A DNA stretch of 64,000 nucleotides from Haematococcus lacustris (taxonomy: Eukaryota; Chlorophyta; Chlorophyceae; Chlamydomonadales; Haematococcaceae), in the NCBI GenBank assembly GCA_030144725.1, contig JASKMD010000021.1, positions 3,976,825-4,040,824 on the forward strand, in the 5' to 3' direction. A model generated the notes under the pieces. It worked only from the letters and a program-made list of their open reading frames with translations, was not told the DNA's origin and ran no database searches. Shown one piece after another: positions 21,135 through 46,514 of this stretch (its first letter is position 1; the number at the start of each line of letters is the position of its first letter). The position numbers and the translations under genes are program-made.

Positions 21135-24100
21135 TCACACTGCTTCTGCCGGCATCCAGCCCAGGCAGGCTGAGGTGCCGCACAAGCAGCGCCTCACTGC
21201 CGCTGCACCTGCCTGCTGCTGGGCCTCCGCAGCCCCCTGCTGCTGCTGCTGCTGCCGCTGCTGCTGCTGCTGCTGCCAGCTGGCTGTTGTCAGGGTGCTG
21301 TCTGCATGGCAAGCTGCTGAAAGGGGGGCCTGGCTGCCCCCTGCAGCCAGGGTTGTATGTGGGCCGGCGTTGGGTGGCCCGTATGCAAAGGTCAGCTCCT
21401 CCCCCTCCTGCACACCAGGCAGTGCACCAGTGGGGTCAGCCAGGGCGTCAGCCAGGGGGGTCAGCCAGACACGGCAGGTTGTCGCCCTCACATAGCCTTC
21501 CCTTCTTTTCCCCTTTCCTGTCCTGTCTGTGCAGGTCAGCACGTCTGACCCAGCACCAAGGCCCCCTGCATGTGCTGGCGCCAAGGCAGTGCCATTGACC
21601 TGCCTCACACCTGCCATCTCCCCATCGGCCCACTGGCCCAGCCTGCCTGAAACGCCCCTCCCCCCACTTTGCCTTAGAGAGCTGGGAGCAGTCAGATGGC
21701 AACGGTGATGGAACCCACACCGGATGACACACACCAGCTCACCTATCTACCCACTGGCCTGCCTGCCTGCCTCACACTCCCCTCCCTCTCACCCCTCCTT
21801 GCCAGGTGCCAAGAAGCCAGGAACAGCCAGGAGCTGTCAGCTGGTGGCTGCTATGGGCATCAGCCATCAGGGGTCAAGTCACCTTCACCAGGCCTGGCCT
21901 AAGTAGGTACTCCCTCCCCTCCCCCGCTCCTTCTACTTACATCCCCTTCACCCTGTCCCTTCCCCTACCTCACGCGCGGAGCCCCATACAGCAGTTGTAT
22001 CCACCCAATAACCGACTTAACCACTGTGCCCACCAACCAGACAGCCAACTGGCGCACACCTGCACAGCCCGCCTTGTGAACAAGGCCACAGCAGGAACCG
22101 GGCGGCCCGCCCTGGCCACCAGCACGGCACGCATGCTGCCACCATCACACGCGTGATTAAACAGGCGCGCCAGGTTGCCCTGCCAGCTGGCGTCAATGTT
22201 CAGCCGCAAGGCCAAGCCACTGGGCAGCTGCTGGCGCACCACCTACAGGGGCCAACACACATGGGGGGTGCAGGTCGGGATGCAAGCAGGCACGGCACCT
22301 GACCCAGCCTTGACAGCCTTGACACATGCCCTGCCCTGTATCCCGCCCTGCCCTGTTCCCCGCCATGCCCTGTTCATGCCCCTCAGCACCAGACTCTGGG
22401 CACCTTCACCGCCTACCTCAGCTGGTCTCAGGGGCTCTGCCTCACCCCCCGGCCCCCACCCCTAGCCCTGGCTAGCCTGGACAACCCGGGAGCGACACCG
22501 CCCTGCCCCACCTCACCACCACTGCTGGCAAGGAGGGGCGAGGTCGCTGCTGAGGAGGTGAACTCCGGCCTCCCTCCCCCTCCCCTCCCCTCCCCTCCCC
22601 TCCCCTCCCCCTCTAGCTCTGCTGCCTCAGCTCTGCTGCTTGCCGGCAGTGCCGTGTAGTGGCAGGCACTGGTGCAGCCAGCAGCCCTGACACCTGGACA
22701 CAGCCCTGCGCCTGACCAGGCCTGCAGCCCGGCCCCTGGCCCTGACCCACCAGCAGTGCATGGCCTGGGGCAGTGTCAGGCGACGTCACTGCCGCCGCGT
22801 CATGCCCGGCCAGCCGCTTGCCCGCCTCAGCGCTGCTCAGCAACTCGCCAGCATACTCACTCACCTGCAGGACACCAGGGGGGCGGGGCAGCAACTGACC
22901 ACTGACTGGTAGTAGAGAAGAGGGGTAGAGGGTAGTGGGCAGGGGATAGGGGGTAGGGGGTAGGGGGTAGGGAGGAGAGGGGTAGGGGGTAGTGGGCAGG
23001 GGGTAGTGGGTTAGGGGGTAGGGGGAGAACCTGGAACTGCCAGTTGGCTGCTGGCTCCTGATCCTGTGGTTTTGGGGGGGCCACAGCAGCAGTGAGTGGT
23101 CATGATAGGCTGCAGGGGGCCGGGGGCTCAGCCTGGCCCTACCGGCAGGCAGCCCGGTGCTGGCAGCACTCACAAAGGTGTGTGCAGGGATGACCTCGCC
23201 TGCCACCACACCCCAGCCCTGCACGCAGGACCCACCACGCCCTGAACACTGCCGGGTGGGGCAGGCAGCAGCTGGGCAGCAGCCAAGGAGCAGCAGGAGC
23301 CCTAGGGGGGTAATCAGCATAGGCCGGGAGGGGGTGGGGTGGGCAGCTGAGCAGCAGCAGGGGGGGCTCCAGCACCCCCAGGGCCTCACGCACCGCTGCA
23401 CCGCGCTCCACACGCAGCTGCAGCCGCACCCCCTGCTGCGTGGTGCGGCCCAGGCAGCGGTGGGGGGTGCAGCAGCAGGCAGGCCCACACTCCCTGACCA
23501 GCTGGGGCCCCTGCCGCCCTCCCTGCTGCAGCGCCTCATCCTGTCCCCCCTGCTGCTGCCGCTGCTGCTGCTGCTGCTGCTGTAGAGGCTCAGGCTGTTG
23601 TTGCTCCTGCTGAGGAGGCTGCTGCTTGCTGCCCTGCAGCTTCCAGGCCGAAGGGGCTGTGTGTTGAGGGGCAGGGAGGGGGGGCCGCACCCCGGGTGGC
23701 CCCCTCAGGCAGCTGCCCCAGGGGGTGAAACAGCAGCACTGCAGGCAGAGCAGGCAAGGTGCCAGCCATACTAGAGCTTGGCAGCTGTGCCACATCACTA
23801 CTGGGCTCTGTACCCGCCTGCCCTGCCCTGCCCTGCCCTGCCACCCCCACTGCCTTATCAGCTCAGAGCCAGCACACAGGGGCTGACTGCAGAGGGGAGG
23901 CCCGGGGAGCTCTTTTTCTGGCGTCAGCGGCCACTCTTTTGACGGCTATACAGAGTGACAGTGTGATGCCTGGAGCGCTTGCATGCAAGTTTTGATGCCA
24001 GTGCTTGTGCCCGCACCGATGAGTTGGAGTCGTGGCAGGTCACGCAGGTGCAGCCTTGGTCAGAAATGACCGGCGTTGGGGTGGGGCAGGTGGCGCAATA

Positions 24101-24629
24101 CAGGAAGTTGCGGGGCAGCCGGTGGCCGTCCCTGAATCCATGTGGCACGGACGTCGACCACTCACCCACAGGCCAGCAAGGAGTGCAGCTTCACAAGCCG
24201 TAAGGCCATGCATGTGCTTTGTGGGGTGGGTGGATGGGTGGGTGGGTGGGTGGTGGACATTTGGGTGGTAGGGGGACGCAGGCTGACTGGCTGTGGTGTC
24301 TGGAAGCAGGTGCAGCTCAGGGTAGTGTAGCTGGCAGGGCGGACAGGCCAGGCCAGTCCAGGACAGTGCGGTCGGGCTTTCCTGGGACGATATACACATG
24401 CATCGTCTGCAGTGCATGTAAGCTGCGTGCTTGCAATCCGGGTCGGGTGCTCCGACCTGGTGTTGCGCACGGGAATTGGCACGGGCTCCTGCCCACGAGA
24501 AATGTCTGAAGTGCGTAGTTCGATTTCATGATTGGCAGCATGCCGCCAAGCACAACAAACTAGTGCGACAACGGCGAGGGATGAGGAGTCAAGGTATTGC
24601 AGCACTAGTTCGGATACCTGCCCGAACAT
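21135..24629 (-). CDS. SUVR3: SUVR3-like histone H3K9 methyltransferase (SET domain)
   Basis: Nuclear enzyme expected to methylate H3 lysine 9 using S-adenosylmethionine. The ATG at 24629 opens VSELVLQYLDSSSLAVVALV, then CCAWRHAANHE, an F-box-like helix pair also found at the start of plant SUVR3. A Cys-rich exon (about 24010-24150) has GCTCVTCHDSN. A pre-SET exon ending at 23394 has ECGPACCCTPHRC then TTQQGVRLQLRV. SET exons: 23174-23218 (GWGVVAGEVIPAHTF), 22751-22864 (VSEYAGELLSSAEAGKR), 22060-22242 (LNIDASWQGNLARLFNHACD, the cofactor-binding NH motif) and 21135-21407 (EGEELTFAYG). The last exon then has a glutamine-rich run of about 30 residues and a post-SET zinc motif, CLCGTSACLGW, before the stop. 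The four SET exons are each in phase. The joins of the first two or three exons are uncertain. Confidence 0.85.
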
Positions 24630-25270
24630 GACTTGGCATGTGCGCCAGGGGCCTGCTGCCCGTCAAGCTCTACCGCATGGTGCGCAGTACCGTGTTGGAC
24701 ATGTCGGGTGCCGCAGTTGCGACCGGTGTTCATTCATCGCGATGCAATGTGTCACTATATGCCCACTATATGCCCACTATATGCCCACACGCCTCGCCTC
24801 ACACACCTCGCTTCCCGCCTAAGGGCAGCATTGGCCTGGATAGCCCCATCTCTTTTGCCCTCTCTGTGCGCACGTCTCTGCGCGGTTGCAGTCACAAAAC
24901 ATCGGGCTGGGCTGCTAGGCCGCGTCTACCAGACCCTTGCCACACGGGAGACGTTTGCACATCGGCACGAAGGCCGCGGCACGCGCTGATGCTGCACGGT
25001 GTCCGGAGCCCGCCCGGAAACAGCGGCATCACATGCGGCGGGGAAAGGCGACACAGTTCAGCTGAAGAGCGCGTGTCGAGCAACGTAAGAGAGAATACGC
25101 ATATCCTGCAAGCTGACCTGGACCGCAGCGGGCTCCCTGGCGGGTCCAGTGACTTCAATGGTTTCGTATTTCTACCGAGCACTTGTTGGTGCCTGCTGCT
25201 AGCCTGCAAGGCATGGCGTGTACTGACGCAATGATAACACTAGATGGGCGTGTCAAAGACTCCTAGCTAT
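24630..25270. other. Upstream region of the SET-domain gene
   Basis: No gene is supported. Holds a triple actatatgccc direct repeat at about 24757-24790. Promoter activity for the minus-strand SET gene is expected near 24630-24800, but no clear core element was recognised. Confidence 0.4.
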
Positions 25271-25877
25271 TAGGGCGATTCCCCCCTTGCTAATATTAGT
25301 AATAGCAAATATTAGCAAGCGATTCTTGTAGCGCCTTCGTTCGCTTCCTAGCGCGTTGGCTGCGGCTGGCGGCGCTGAGACTCCTGCGCACGTCGATGAT
25401 GATGCGCCGTCGGAGGCCGCCTCCTGGACTCATGGGGCCCCAACATGGGTCATGCAAGTCTCTCAATACTCTCTCAATACTGCATCGTTTGCGATAGCGC
25501 TTATCACATTGGTGGCAGCACATCAATGCGCGCTATGTAAACATCAGCGCAAGTCATTGCAATCTTTGCTCGCGGGCTGCCCCATGTGGCCACCCCTTTT
25601 GCGTTGTTATCATGAAGTTTTCATATAGTTCCTGCCAATTCTCAGCGCCTTACGTGCCCCTTTGCAGCTGGTAAGGTTGCGGTAACAAGTTGCTTCCGTT
25701 ACACGGAGGGCTATCTCTTGACAGTCACGACCGATAGCGAAAACTCTGTATTTGGTTGGGATAGAACAATGTACCTCTCGATCCCCGGCCGCCCGGCCGC
25801 CGCTTGAGCTAATATTAGCAAGTAAGCCGCTAATATTAGCAAGTTGGCTCGGAGCTAATACGCCGAGACACGCCCTA
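25271..25877. mobile_element. Non-autonomous hAT-type element (607 bp)
   Basis: Ends TAGGGCG.../...CGCCCTA, with an exact 8-bp target duplication ctagctat at 25263-25270 and 25878-25885. Subterminal copies of GCTAATATTAG with CAAG occur near both ends. No transposase frame. The terminal sequence and layout match the 1866-bp element at 60738-62603, so they are one family. It lies between the SET-domain and ELOF1 genes. Confidence 0.88.
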
Positions 25878-26023
25878 CTAGCTATCTATTTGTCTGAGGT
25901 TGAACACGAGTGAGGCTTTCGTACTCTGGTAGGTGTGTTGCACTTAATCCATGACACCCTGCAAGCAGAAGAGTAGAACACCGGCGCAGAAGAGCATGTA
26001 ACAGCTGTTGTTACGTTTGCGAT

Positions 26024-26376
26024 ATGGGGAAGCGGAAATCGAGTGCGAAGCCTCCAGCCAAAGCAAAGGGACCCAAGCTCGACACAGTGCGTGCGCGGAT
26101 GGCCCGGTGTGCTTCGTGTGGGTGCGGACCCCGCATGTTTTCATTCATTAGCTTGCTCGTTTCTTGGTCCAGGTCTTTCCATGCCCTTTCTGCAATTCAA
26201 ACAAATCAGTGCACTGTGAGCTTGACCACGAGAAGCAGCTGGCGAAGATAGCATGCACCAAGTGCCCTGCAAAATTTGATGCCCGGATCACGCACCTGAC
26301 AGAACCCATCGATGTTTACCATGACTGGCTCGACAAGTGCGAGGAGGCTAATGCAGTGGCGCCTGATGACCAGTGA
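26024..26376 (+). CDS. ELOF1: Transcription elongation factor 1 (Elf1/ELOF1)
   Basis: Small zinc-ribbon factor that binds elongating RNA polymerase II and acts in chromatin transcription and transcription-coupled repair. Two exons, 26024-26086 and 26173-26376, join in phase to 88 residues, the usual family length. Residues 1-21 (MGKRKSSAKPPAKAKGPKLDT) form the basic N-terminal tail. The zinc ribbon uses C25/C28 (CPFC) and C49/C52 (CTKC), and the C-terminal part contains ITHLTEPIDVYHDWLDKCE, strongly conserved from yeast to animals. The ATG is the first in the conserved MGKRK context. The 86-bp intron has a GTGCGT donor and a CAG acceptor. Confidence 0.95.
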
Positions 26377-27357
26377 AGTGTGGCAGTTGCCTCCAAGGCA
26401 GGTCAAGTCGAAGCAAGGCAGCTGGTAGGGGAGTGAGCCTGGGATTCCCTAGGCTTTTGTTTCAATTGCCCCTCCACCAGCAGCCATGAGAGGGCCCCTA
26501 AGCGTGGTGTCAGCGTGCTGCTGACCGTCTAGCTTGGCCCAGCCTTCCTAGGCACAGAGCTGAATGTCATGCGGTGGCACTGCGGGCCATCACAGGTGAT
26601 GCCCACCAGCATATCATGTTTAGAACAGCAGGTGCAGGCTAGGACGCCATGCTGACACAACTCGGACTTAGGGGTGCAACACGCCACCCGTGTGCCTGCC
26701 CAGCCTGTTGGAAGTGTAGGGTGCATGCTTGCAGTGCAGCACGGTAGCGGTGGCAGGGAATATGGTAGTTGGGGTTGCCTGGCCTGGCCTGGGCCTCGCC
26801 TTTGCACACTACCATGGGTCATCGGCATGGGGCCGTGTGTGTCCTCTCTGGCTTGGCCCGGTAGGCCAGTATGGCCCCAGTGCCTTTCGCTGCGCAGTGC
26901 AGCCCAACACTGTACTGCATCAGCTCCTGGCTCTCAGCTGGCCGTTCTGTGCCTACACAGTAACAAAATGAAGTTGCTATTGTGTCACTGTGGCAGTAGC
27001 AGTGCAAGTTCATGATCCCTTGGCCGAGATGTAGGCAGTGTGTGTGTGGTGTGGCATAGCATAGGCCTGTAGGGTGAGCGGGGAGCATGTCAGTAGGGTT
27101 AGTAGCAAGTGGGTGGTCCCAAGAGCATCGCTAAGGATGCAGCTACAGGGGAGCGGCGGCAGGCTGTTATGTGTGATAGGTTGACGTACATGGTTCCACA
27201 GGGGCGCATGCTTGGGCTAATCCTGAGGTCGCATGCCAAGATATCTCATGTTGTCGCATGTCAAAATATCCTTGCAAGGAGACGCAACTGAGGCTACATT
27301 ATCTGTTCACCAGCAATAGATAGCGAGCCAGCCGCGTGAGCACCGCGACGCCGCCGA
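26377..27357. other. Intergenic, nothing recognised
   Basis: 3' flank of ELOF1 and 5' flank of the S1-domain gene. No coding chain, repeat or RNA gene was recognised. Confidence 0.5.
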
Positions 27358-29330
27358 ATGTTGTCCACTCGCATGCAGCAGGCGCAATGGCCCCGCCTCG
27401 GCATCACGGCCGCCTCCAGCCCGTCGCCGCGGCGGATAATTTGCCATGCTGCCGCAGAAGAGTCCAAGCAGCCAGAACACATCCATGTGCAGGTCAGGAG
27501 CCGAGACAAGGCCTGCTTACTGTGCTCCCGAGTAGCAGTAGTAGCAATGTGACTCTCATGTTATCAGAGGCCATGCTCCCGCACTATCACCTGCGCCAGC
27601 ATCCGCCTGGCCGCCGAACCTCACTGGCAAAGTGCGCAGGCCATACTCAGCCATGTGCAAAAGGAGTGTGTCAGGCCCAACTGAACTGTGTCACCTCAGC
27701 TGCAGTCCATGCGTCACATCCAGAGATCATGTGCCTGCACTAGAACCTCCATTGTGAACCTCATGCTGCAAGCAAATGACAGTTCCTGCAGCCATCCAGT
27801 CATGTGATGTGCATGTCTTGCAGGTCAACGAGCTATACTCTGGCAAAATCACCAAGTGAGGGGTGCTGACAGCCGCAGCCTCATCAGCACCCAGCATCAG
27901 CCCGCCCTCTAGGATTGCCTTATGGTGGCCCAATAAACCCCGCCCCGCCCCGCCCCACCCCGCCCCGCCCCGCCCCGCCCCGCCCCGCCCCGCCCCGCCC
28001 CGCCCCGCCCCGCCCCGCCCCGCCCCGCCCCGCCCCGCCCCGCCCCGCCCCGCCCCGCCCCGCCCCGCCCCGCCCCGCCCCGCCCCGCCCCGCCCCGCCC
28101 CGCCCCGCCCCGCCCCGCCCCGCCCCGCCCCGCCCCGCCCCGCCCCGCCCCGCCCCGCCCCGCCCCGCCCCGCCCCGCCCCGCCCCGCCCCGCCCCGCCC
28201 CGCCCCGCCCCGCCCCGCCCCGCCCCGCCCCGCCCCGCCCCGCCCCGCCCCGCCCCGCCCCGCCCCGCCCCGCCCCGCCCCGCCCCGCCCCGCCCCGCCC
28301 CGCCCCGCCCCGCCCCGCCCCGCCCCGCCCCGCCCCGCCCCGCCCCGCCCCGCCCCGCCCCGCCCCGCCCCGCCCCGCCCCGCCCCGCCCCGCCCCGCCC
28401 CGCCCTATGCTCCATGTGTACTTCAGCTGCATGACACCTGTCAATAATCTGAGTCTGTGCAGTGCTGTACCCCACCAGGGTGAAGCCCCAGGTGGCCCTA
28501 GTCACGCTAGATAACCAGGCCCCAGCAGAGCTGTATTTCGACCACGTCAGCTCCACCCCTGTCGAGGACCTGACGAAGCTGTTTCAAGTCGACGAGGAGA
28601 TCAAGGTGGGGCAGCAGGCAGAGGTCAGGGCCAGACTGAGCCACAGCACCCACTGTGCAGGGGACTTATCTGGAAGCCTGGGGCTGCGCTGTCCCCACTA
28701 CCCTTTTCCAACCACCCTTTCCCAACCACCCTGTGTCAATCACCCTGTGCTAACCACCCTGTGCCAACCACCCTGTGGCTGCTCAGCACTGTAAACTCCA
28801 GCACCTGAGGGGCGCTAACCCTGACCTCAACCTACTCTGATTCAACCCAGAACATACACTGCGGTGGGTGCTGCTAGCTGCTGCTGCTGTTGCTGCTGCT
28901 GTGCAGCTCAGGCGGCGGTGATCAGCAGCAGACGCGGGAGGCCTGCCAAGTTGTCCATCAAGGAGATTGAGATGGTGCCTGGCCAGATGCTGACAGACAA
29001 GCAGGTAGGTGGGAAGTCCTCCTCCTCCTCCAACCCCTCCAGGCGCCATGTGGCCTACTGAGAGGTGGAGGCTGCGTGTCAAGTGAGGGCCAGCTTAAGG
29101 GCAAGGAGCAGCCAGGCTGCCAGTCATGGGGGCCTCAGGGGGCACGGCTTGGCTGGGGGAGGCCAAGGCTGTGGGGAGTACCCACTCCATGGAGTAGTCG
29201 CTGTCAGGCTTCCTGTTAACCCTAGGTGGGGTTAGTGTTAGCGTTAGGGCAAGGGCTAATCCTAACCCTGACCCTAATCCTAAACCGGTGCTGCCAGGCA
29301 TTTTGATAAACCCAGGTGCAGGTAGCGTCC

Positions 29331-29385
<55 letters not shown>

Positions 29386-31096
29386 ATGATGATTAGCCCC
29401 TGCTGATGATCAGGGTCTTGGAACCAGCTGGCCGAGGTGCTTGTCCCAATCATCATGCCCTGACGACGGCATTGTGATGGCTGACGCTGTTAACCCCTTT
29501 TCCGGAGCTTTTATGGTTGCCGCTGTCAGGCTGGTGCAGCTGGTTGGCCGTGCTCAGAGAGCACCTGGCCCCCTAGGCATGTGCCCGCCAGTGCTGCCCC
29601 GCCCCCCTCTGGCTGTGCAGGCAGGTGCAGTGCTGTGCAGTGTCGTGCTGTGTCATGCAGGCAGGGCTCAGCACATACCATAGCACAAAGGGGCCAGCCC
29701 CTGACTCAGGGCTCGTAGGTCACCGCCCCAGCCAGCAACAACAGGAACTTGCACATTCAGACAACAAGGACCTGCCCTTCAGCTAATCCTATATCGCTCA
29801 AGCTTCGCTAGGGCACCCTTAATGACAGCAAACCCCATCCCTGGTGGCACCTTCCGTTCCCTGACCAATGGGCTTTCCAGCAGATGCTTGCAAGTAGGCC
29901 GCACCGTGCTGTACTGCCCTCACCCGGCTGCAGTGCTGCCACCCTCGCCACCAGCCTGTGTGCCCCCCCCTGCAGGCCGTGTTCCAGGCTGCTCCTCAGG
30001 CCATCAAGCTGTACCAGGAGCGCAAGGAGCAGACCATGGAGGCGCGCAGGCAGGCTCTGGCACTGCTCCAGGTGCGCTGCCAATGCAGGGCGGCAGCCCC
30101 CACCGCTGCTCGCCTTGTCAAAGATGGTTTCAGAAGAGGGCAGAGTGACAGCCTCTGCTGCTGCCCACTTTGTGATACATTGGAGGGTTGCAGAGCTGGG
30201 GCAGGGTGGCGGGGCGGGGCAGGGCAGAACAGGGGAGCAGGCAACGGCATTCGGGCTAGGTGACTGGCTACCACACACCTCACTCTGTGTGCCCTGCAGC
30301 TGGTAGTGCAGTGCCCTGCAGCTCTACCAGGTGGGCTTGGTGCTGGCCATGGCTTGCCACCCCGCCACCACCGCGTGCCTTGCTGTTCAATGGCCAGCAG
30401 TCACACATGCACCACAGGATTTACTTTCATGACTTACCGGTTGCAAAGCCACGTATTAGAGGCTGTCCATGAGTTTTTGACACTGGCACTGCCTGCACTG
30501 CCTGCACTGCCTGCACTGCCTGCACTGCCTGCTGTGACGGTGCCTCAGATTGGGGACGTGGTGCCAGCCACTGTGAAGGCTAAGCGCAAGGAAGGCTGGC
30601 TGGTGGGAGTGGGAGGAGTATACGGTGTGCTGCATCATGGGGAGTACGTGAAGCCTCTTGTAGTAGGCCAGACATTGCAGGTGGGCAAGGAAGGGAATGT
30701 GTGCTGCAGAAGGGGACACATGCCGCATCTCTGTTGACTCAAGGAAACTGGGCGGTAGGCTGTGCAGGGCAACATGCGTTGTTCAAGTGCTTGCTCCTTG
30801 ACCCCTCCCCATGACCCTGACCCTGACCCTCCACCCCCATTTCTCCCTAACTGTGGTCTTGCAGCTCGTTCATATCGTGGCACTAACCCATGCCTGTGTC
30901 CGTGTGATTGCCTGCTGGTCTGCAGGTTAGGGTCAGGAAGGTGCTGCCCCTCAGTGCCATGGCCTATGTTTCAGCCCGATTCGAGCCAGGGTCGGAGGGG
31001 GCTAACCCTGATGCGTGGCAGCCCAGCGCCTTCCCTGATCAGGGGCAAGAGCAAGTACTTGCTACGCCTCAGACAATGGGGGCAACGACTGCTTAG
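27358..31096 (+). CDS. Plastid-type protein with two S1 RNA-binding domains
   Basis: Probably binds RNA in the chloroplast. Seven exons join in phase to 261 residues: 27358-27492, 27824-27855, 28479-28605, 28912-29004, 29976-30071, 30549-30680, 30926-31096. Residues 1-30 are rich in Ala, Arg and Ser and nearly lack acids, as in a plastid transit peptide. The first S1 domain (about 46-122) runs VNELYSGKITKVKPQVALV to FQVDEEIK and AAVISSRRGRPAKLSIKEIE, followed by MVPGQML. A helical linker (130-161, IKLYQERKEQTMEARRQAL) leads to a second S1 domain (162-225; GDVVPATVKAKRKEGWLVGV, then LPLSAMAYVSARF). Arabidopsis has similar two-S1 plastid proteins; which orthologue this is I cannot say. A 468-bp GC satellite and telomere-like repeats lie in its introns. 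Confidence 0.85.
27938..28405. repeat. (CGCCC)n pentanucleotide satellite in S1-gene intron
   Basis: About 93 copies of CGCCC with a single variant unit (CCACC near 27955). It fills most of the intron between the 27824-27855 and 28479-28605 exons. C-rich on the sense strand, like the satellite at 141-612. The alanine/proline/arginine frames here are repeat products. Confidence 0.98.
29215..29287. repeat. Interstitial telomere-like repeats, both orientations
   Basis: GGTTAG/GTTAGGG words are followed by CCTAACCC/CCCTAATCC words, facing each other, in the 971-bp intron before the 29976-30071 exon. Confidence 0.55.
29331..29393. repeat. (CTG)n then (ATG)n microsatellite
   Basis: About 15 CTG units pass into five ATG units in the same S1-gene intron. 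Confidence 0.9.
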
Positions 31097-31468
31097 CCCA
31101 GGTGCATGTGTCGGTAAGGCCAGCAAGCAGCAGATGACGTGTTGACCGTAAACCTGTTACGTAGTGGCTAGGGCTCGACTGTCTGTACTCATGACCTTAA
31201 TACGACCTTCACACAACCTTCACACGCTCTATTCCCTGCCCACTGAGCTGCTTCTCAAAACATACAGCTTGATGCTTGTCAGGCTAGCAGCCTGGCACAA
31301 CAACCAGCCTCAACCAAGCAGGCCAACAAAACTCATTCAACAAGGAAGAACATGTTGGCCTGTGGGGTAGTCTCGCTCCGCTACAATCATATTGAAGCAT
31401 CCTCGGTCGCACCCTTGATGACTACAGCCCCCACTCCGGTGGCACTTTCCCAACAGACCACTGGGCAC
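31097..31468. other. 3' flank of S1 gene
   Basis: Nothing recognised up to the MITE at 31469. Confidence 0.4.
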
Positions 31469-31716
31469 TAGAGCGCGACCGGACTGGTTAAAGGTTAGTG
31501 TTAAACCGATTGTTAAAGTTGACCGTTTGGTCGCGATACGAGTCCCTTATTGCTGTCGTTCTGGTCGCGACACGGCAATGCACCCAGCGACACTATGCCG
31601 GCAGAAGTAGCCAGTGAGAAGCAGTCCCAGGGTAGCAAAACAGGTATGTTAAAGATTGGTTAAAGATGTGGTTAAACCCAAAACATCAGGATGTTAAACT
31701 AACCAGTCGCGCTCTA
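31469..31716. mobile_element. hAT-type MITE (248 bp)
   Basis: Ends TAGAGCGCGAC.../...GTCGCGCTCTA, with terminal inverted repeats extended by a gapped actggtta match. An exact 8-bp target duplication, ctgggcac, lies at 31461-31468 and 31717-31724. No coding frame. Terminal bases differ from the 25271 and 42681 elements, so this is a separate family. Confidence 0.88.
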
Positions 31717-31724
31717 CTGGGCAC

Positions 31725-32431
31725 CCCATCACATGGACAAGCAGCTTAACCCACCTGCTGCCATTGGTGACTACCACAGGCATTGAAGCTCCTTAGCCAA
31801 CAGAGTCACGCAGATGGAAGCCAGGAAAACCCACAGTGTGACCTCAAGTATGATATTCAATAAGCAGCCATTGTGTGACCAAGCAGGGAGATATGCATGA
31901 GGCAACCCTGGTGCTCTCCTTGTTTCCAGGCTACGCACTCTTCATGGTGCAAGCTGTTTGCCTTGTTTGCAGTTATTCATTGATTGCTTTGCTGGACATG
32001 CTAGTATATGATGCACGGCTTGTCAACGTCAATGCCTGTCATGCATTTGGCTGCATTTGACCATTTGCTTGACGACTGCCAGCCGCCCAGTTTGATCCCC
32101 GTCACGCCATCTCAATGCCCCCTGAGACAGCGGGACGGCCAGGAGCATAGGGTTACATGCTTGCACAGGGATACATGCTTGCACAGGGTCACATGCTTGC
32201 ACAGGTCACATGCTTACTGTGTGCACACATGCTGTATTGTAACAATAGGTCGGAACCTAGCCAAATGCAGGTAACCTGTCACCCAGGTGAATGCTTTGCG
32301 TATACTTCTTTCTTTTCCTTCTTCTGGTAACGATGGTGCCAGCCAGGCACAGCAAGGCTACATCGGGCGGGCGACTGGGAGGCTGCCCTGAGCTTGCATG
32401 CAATGCCGGTGCCATGCAGGGCAGCAGTGGG
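31725..32431. other. Intergenic, convergent gene flanks
   Basis: Holds a short run of tacatgcttgcacagg direct repeats (about 32152-32212). No gene is supported. Confidence 0.45.

Positions 32432-46514
<14,083 letters not shown>

Noticed and set aside
20663..21598. 311-codon plus-strand frame
   Set aside because: It overlaps the SET-domain gene's last exon in antisense, contains poly-Ala/Leu from CTG runs and has no recognisable domain.
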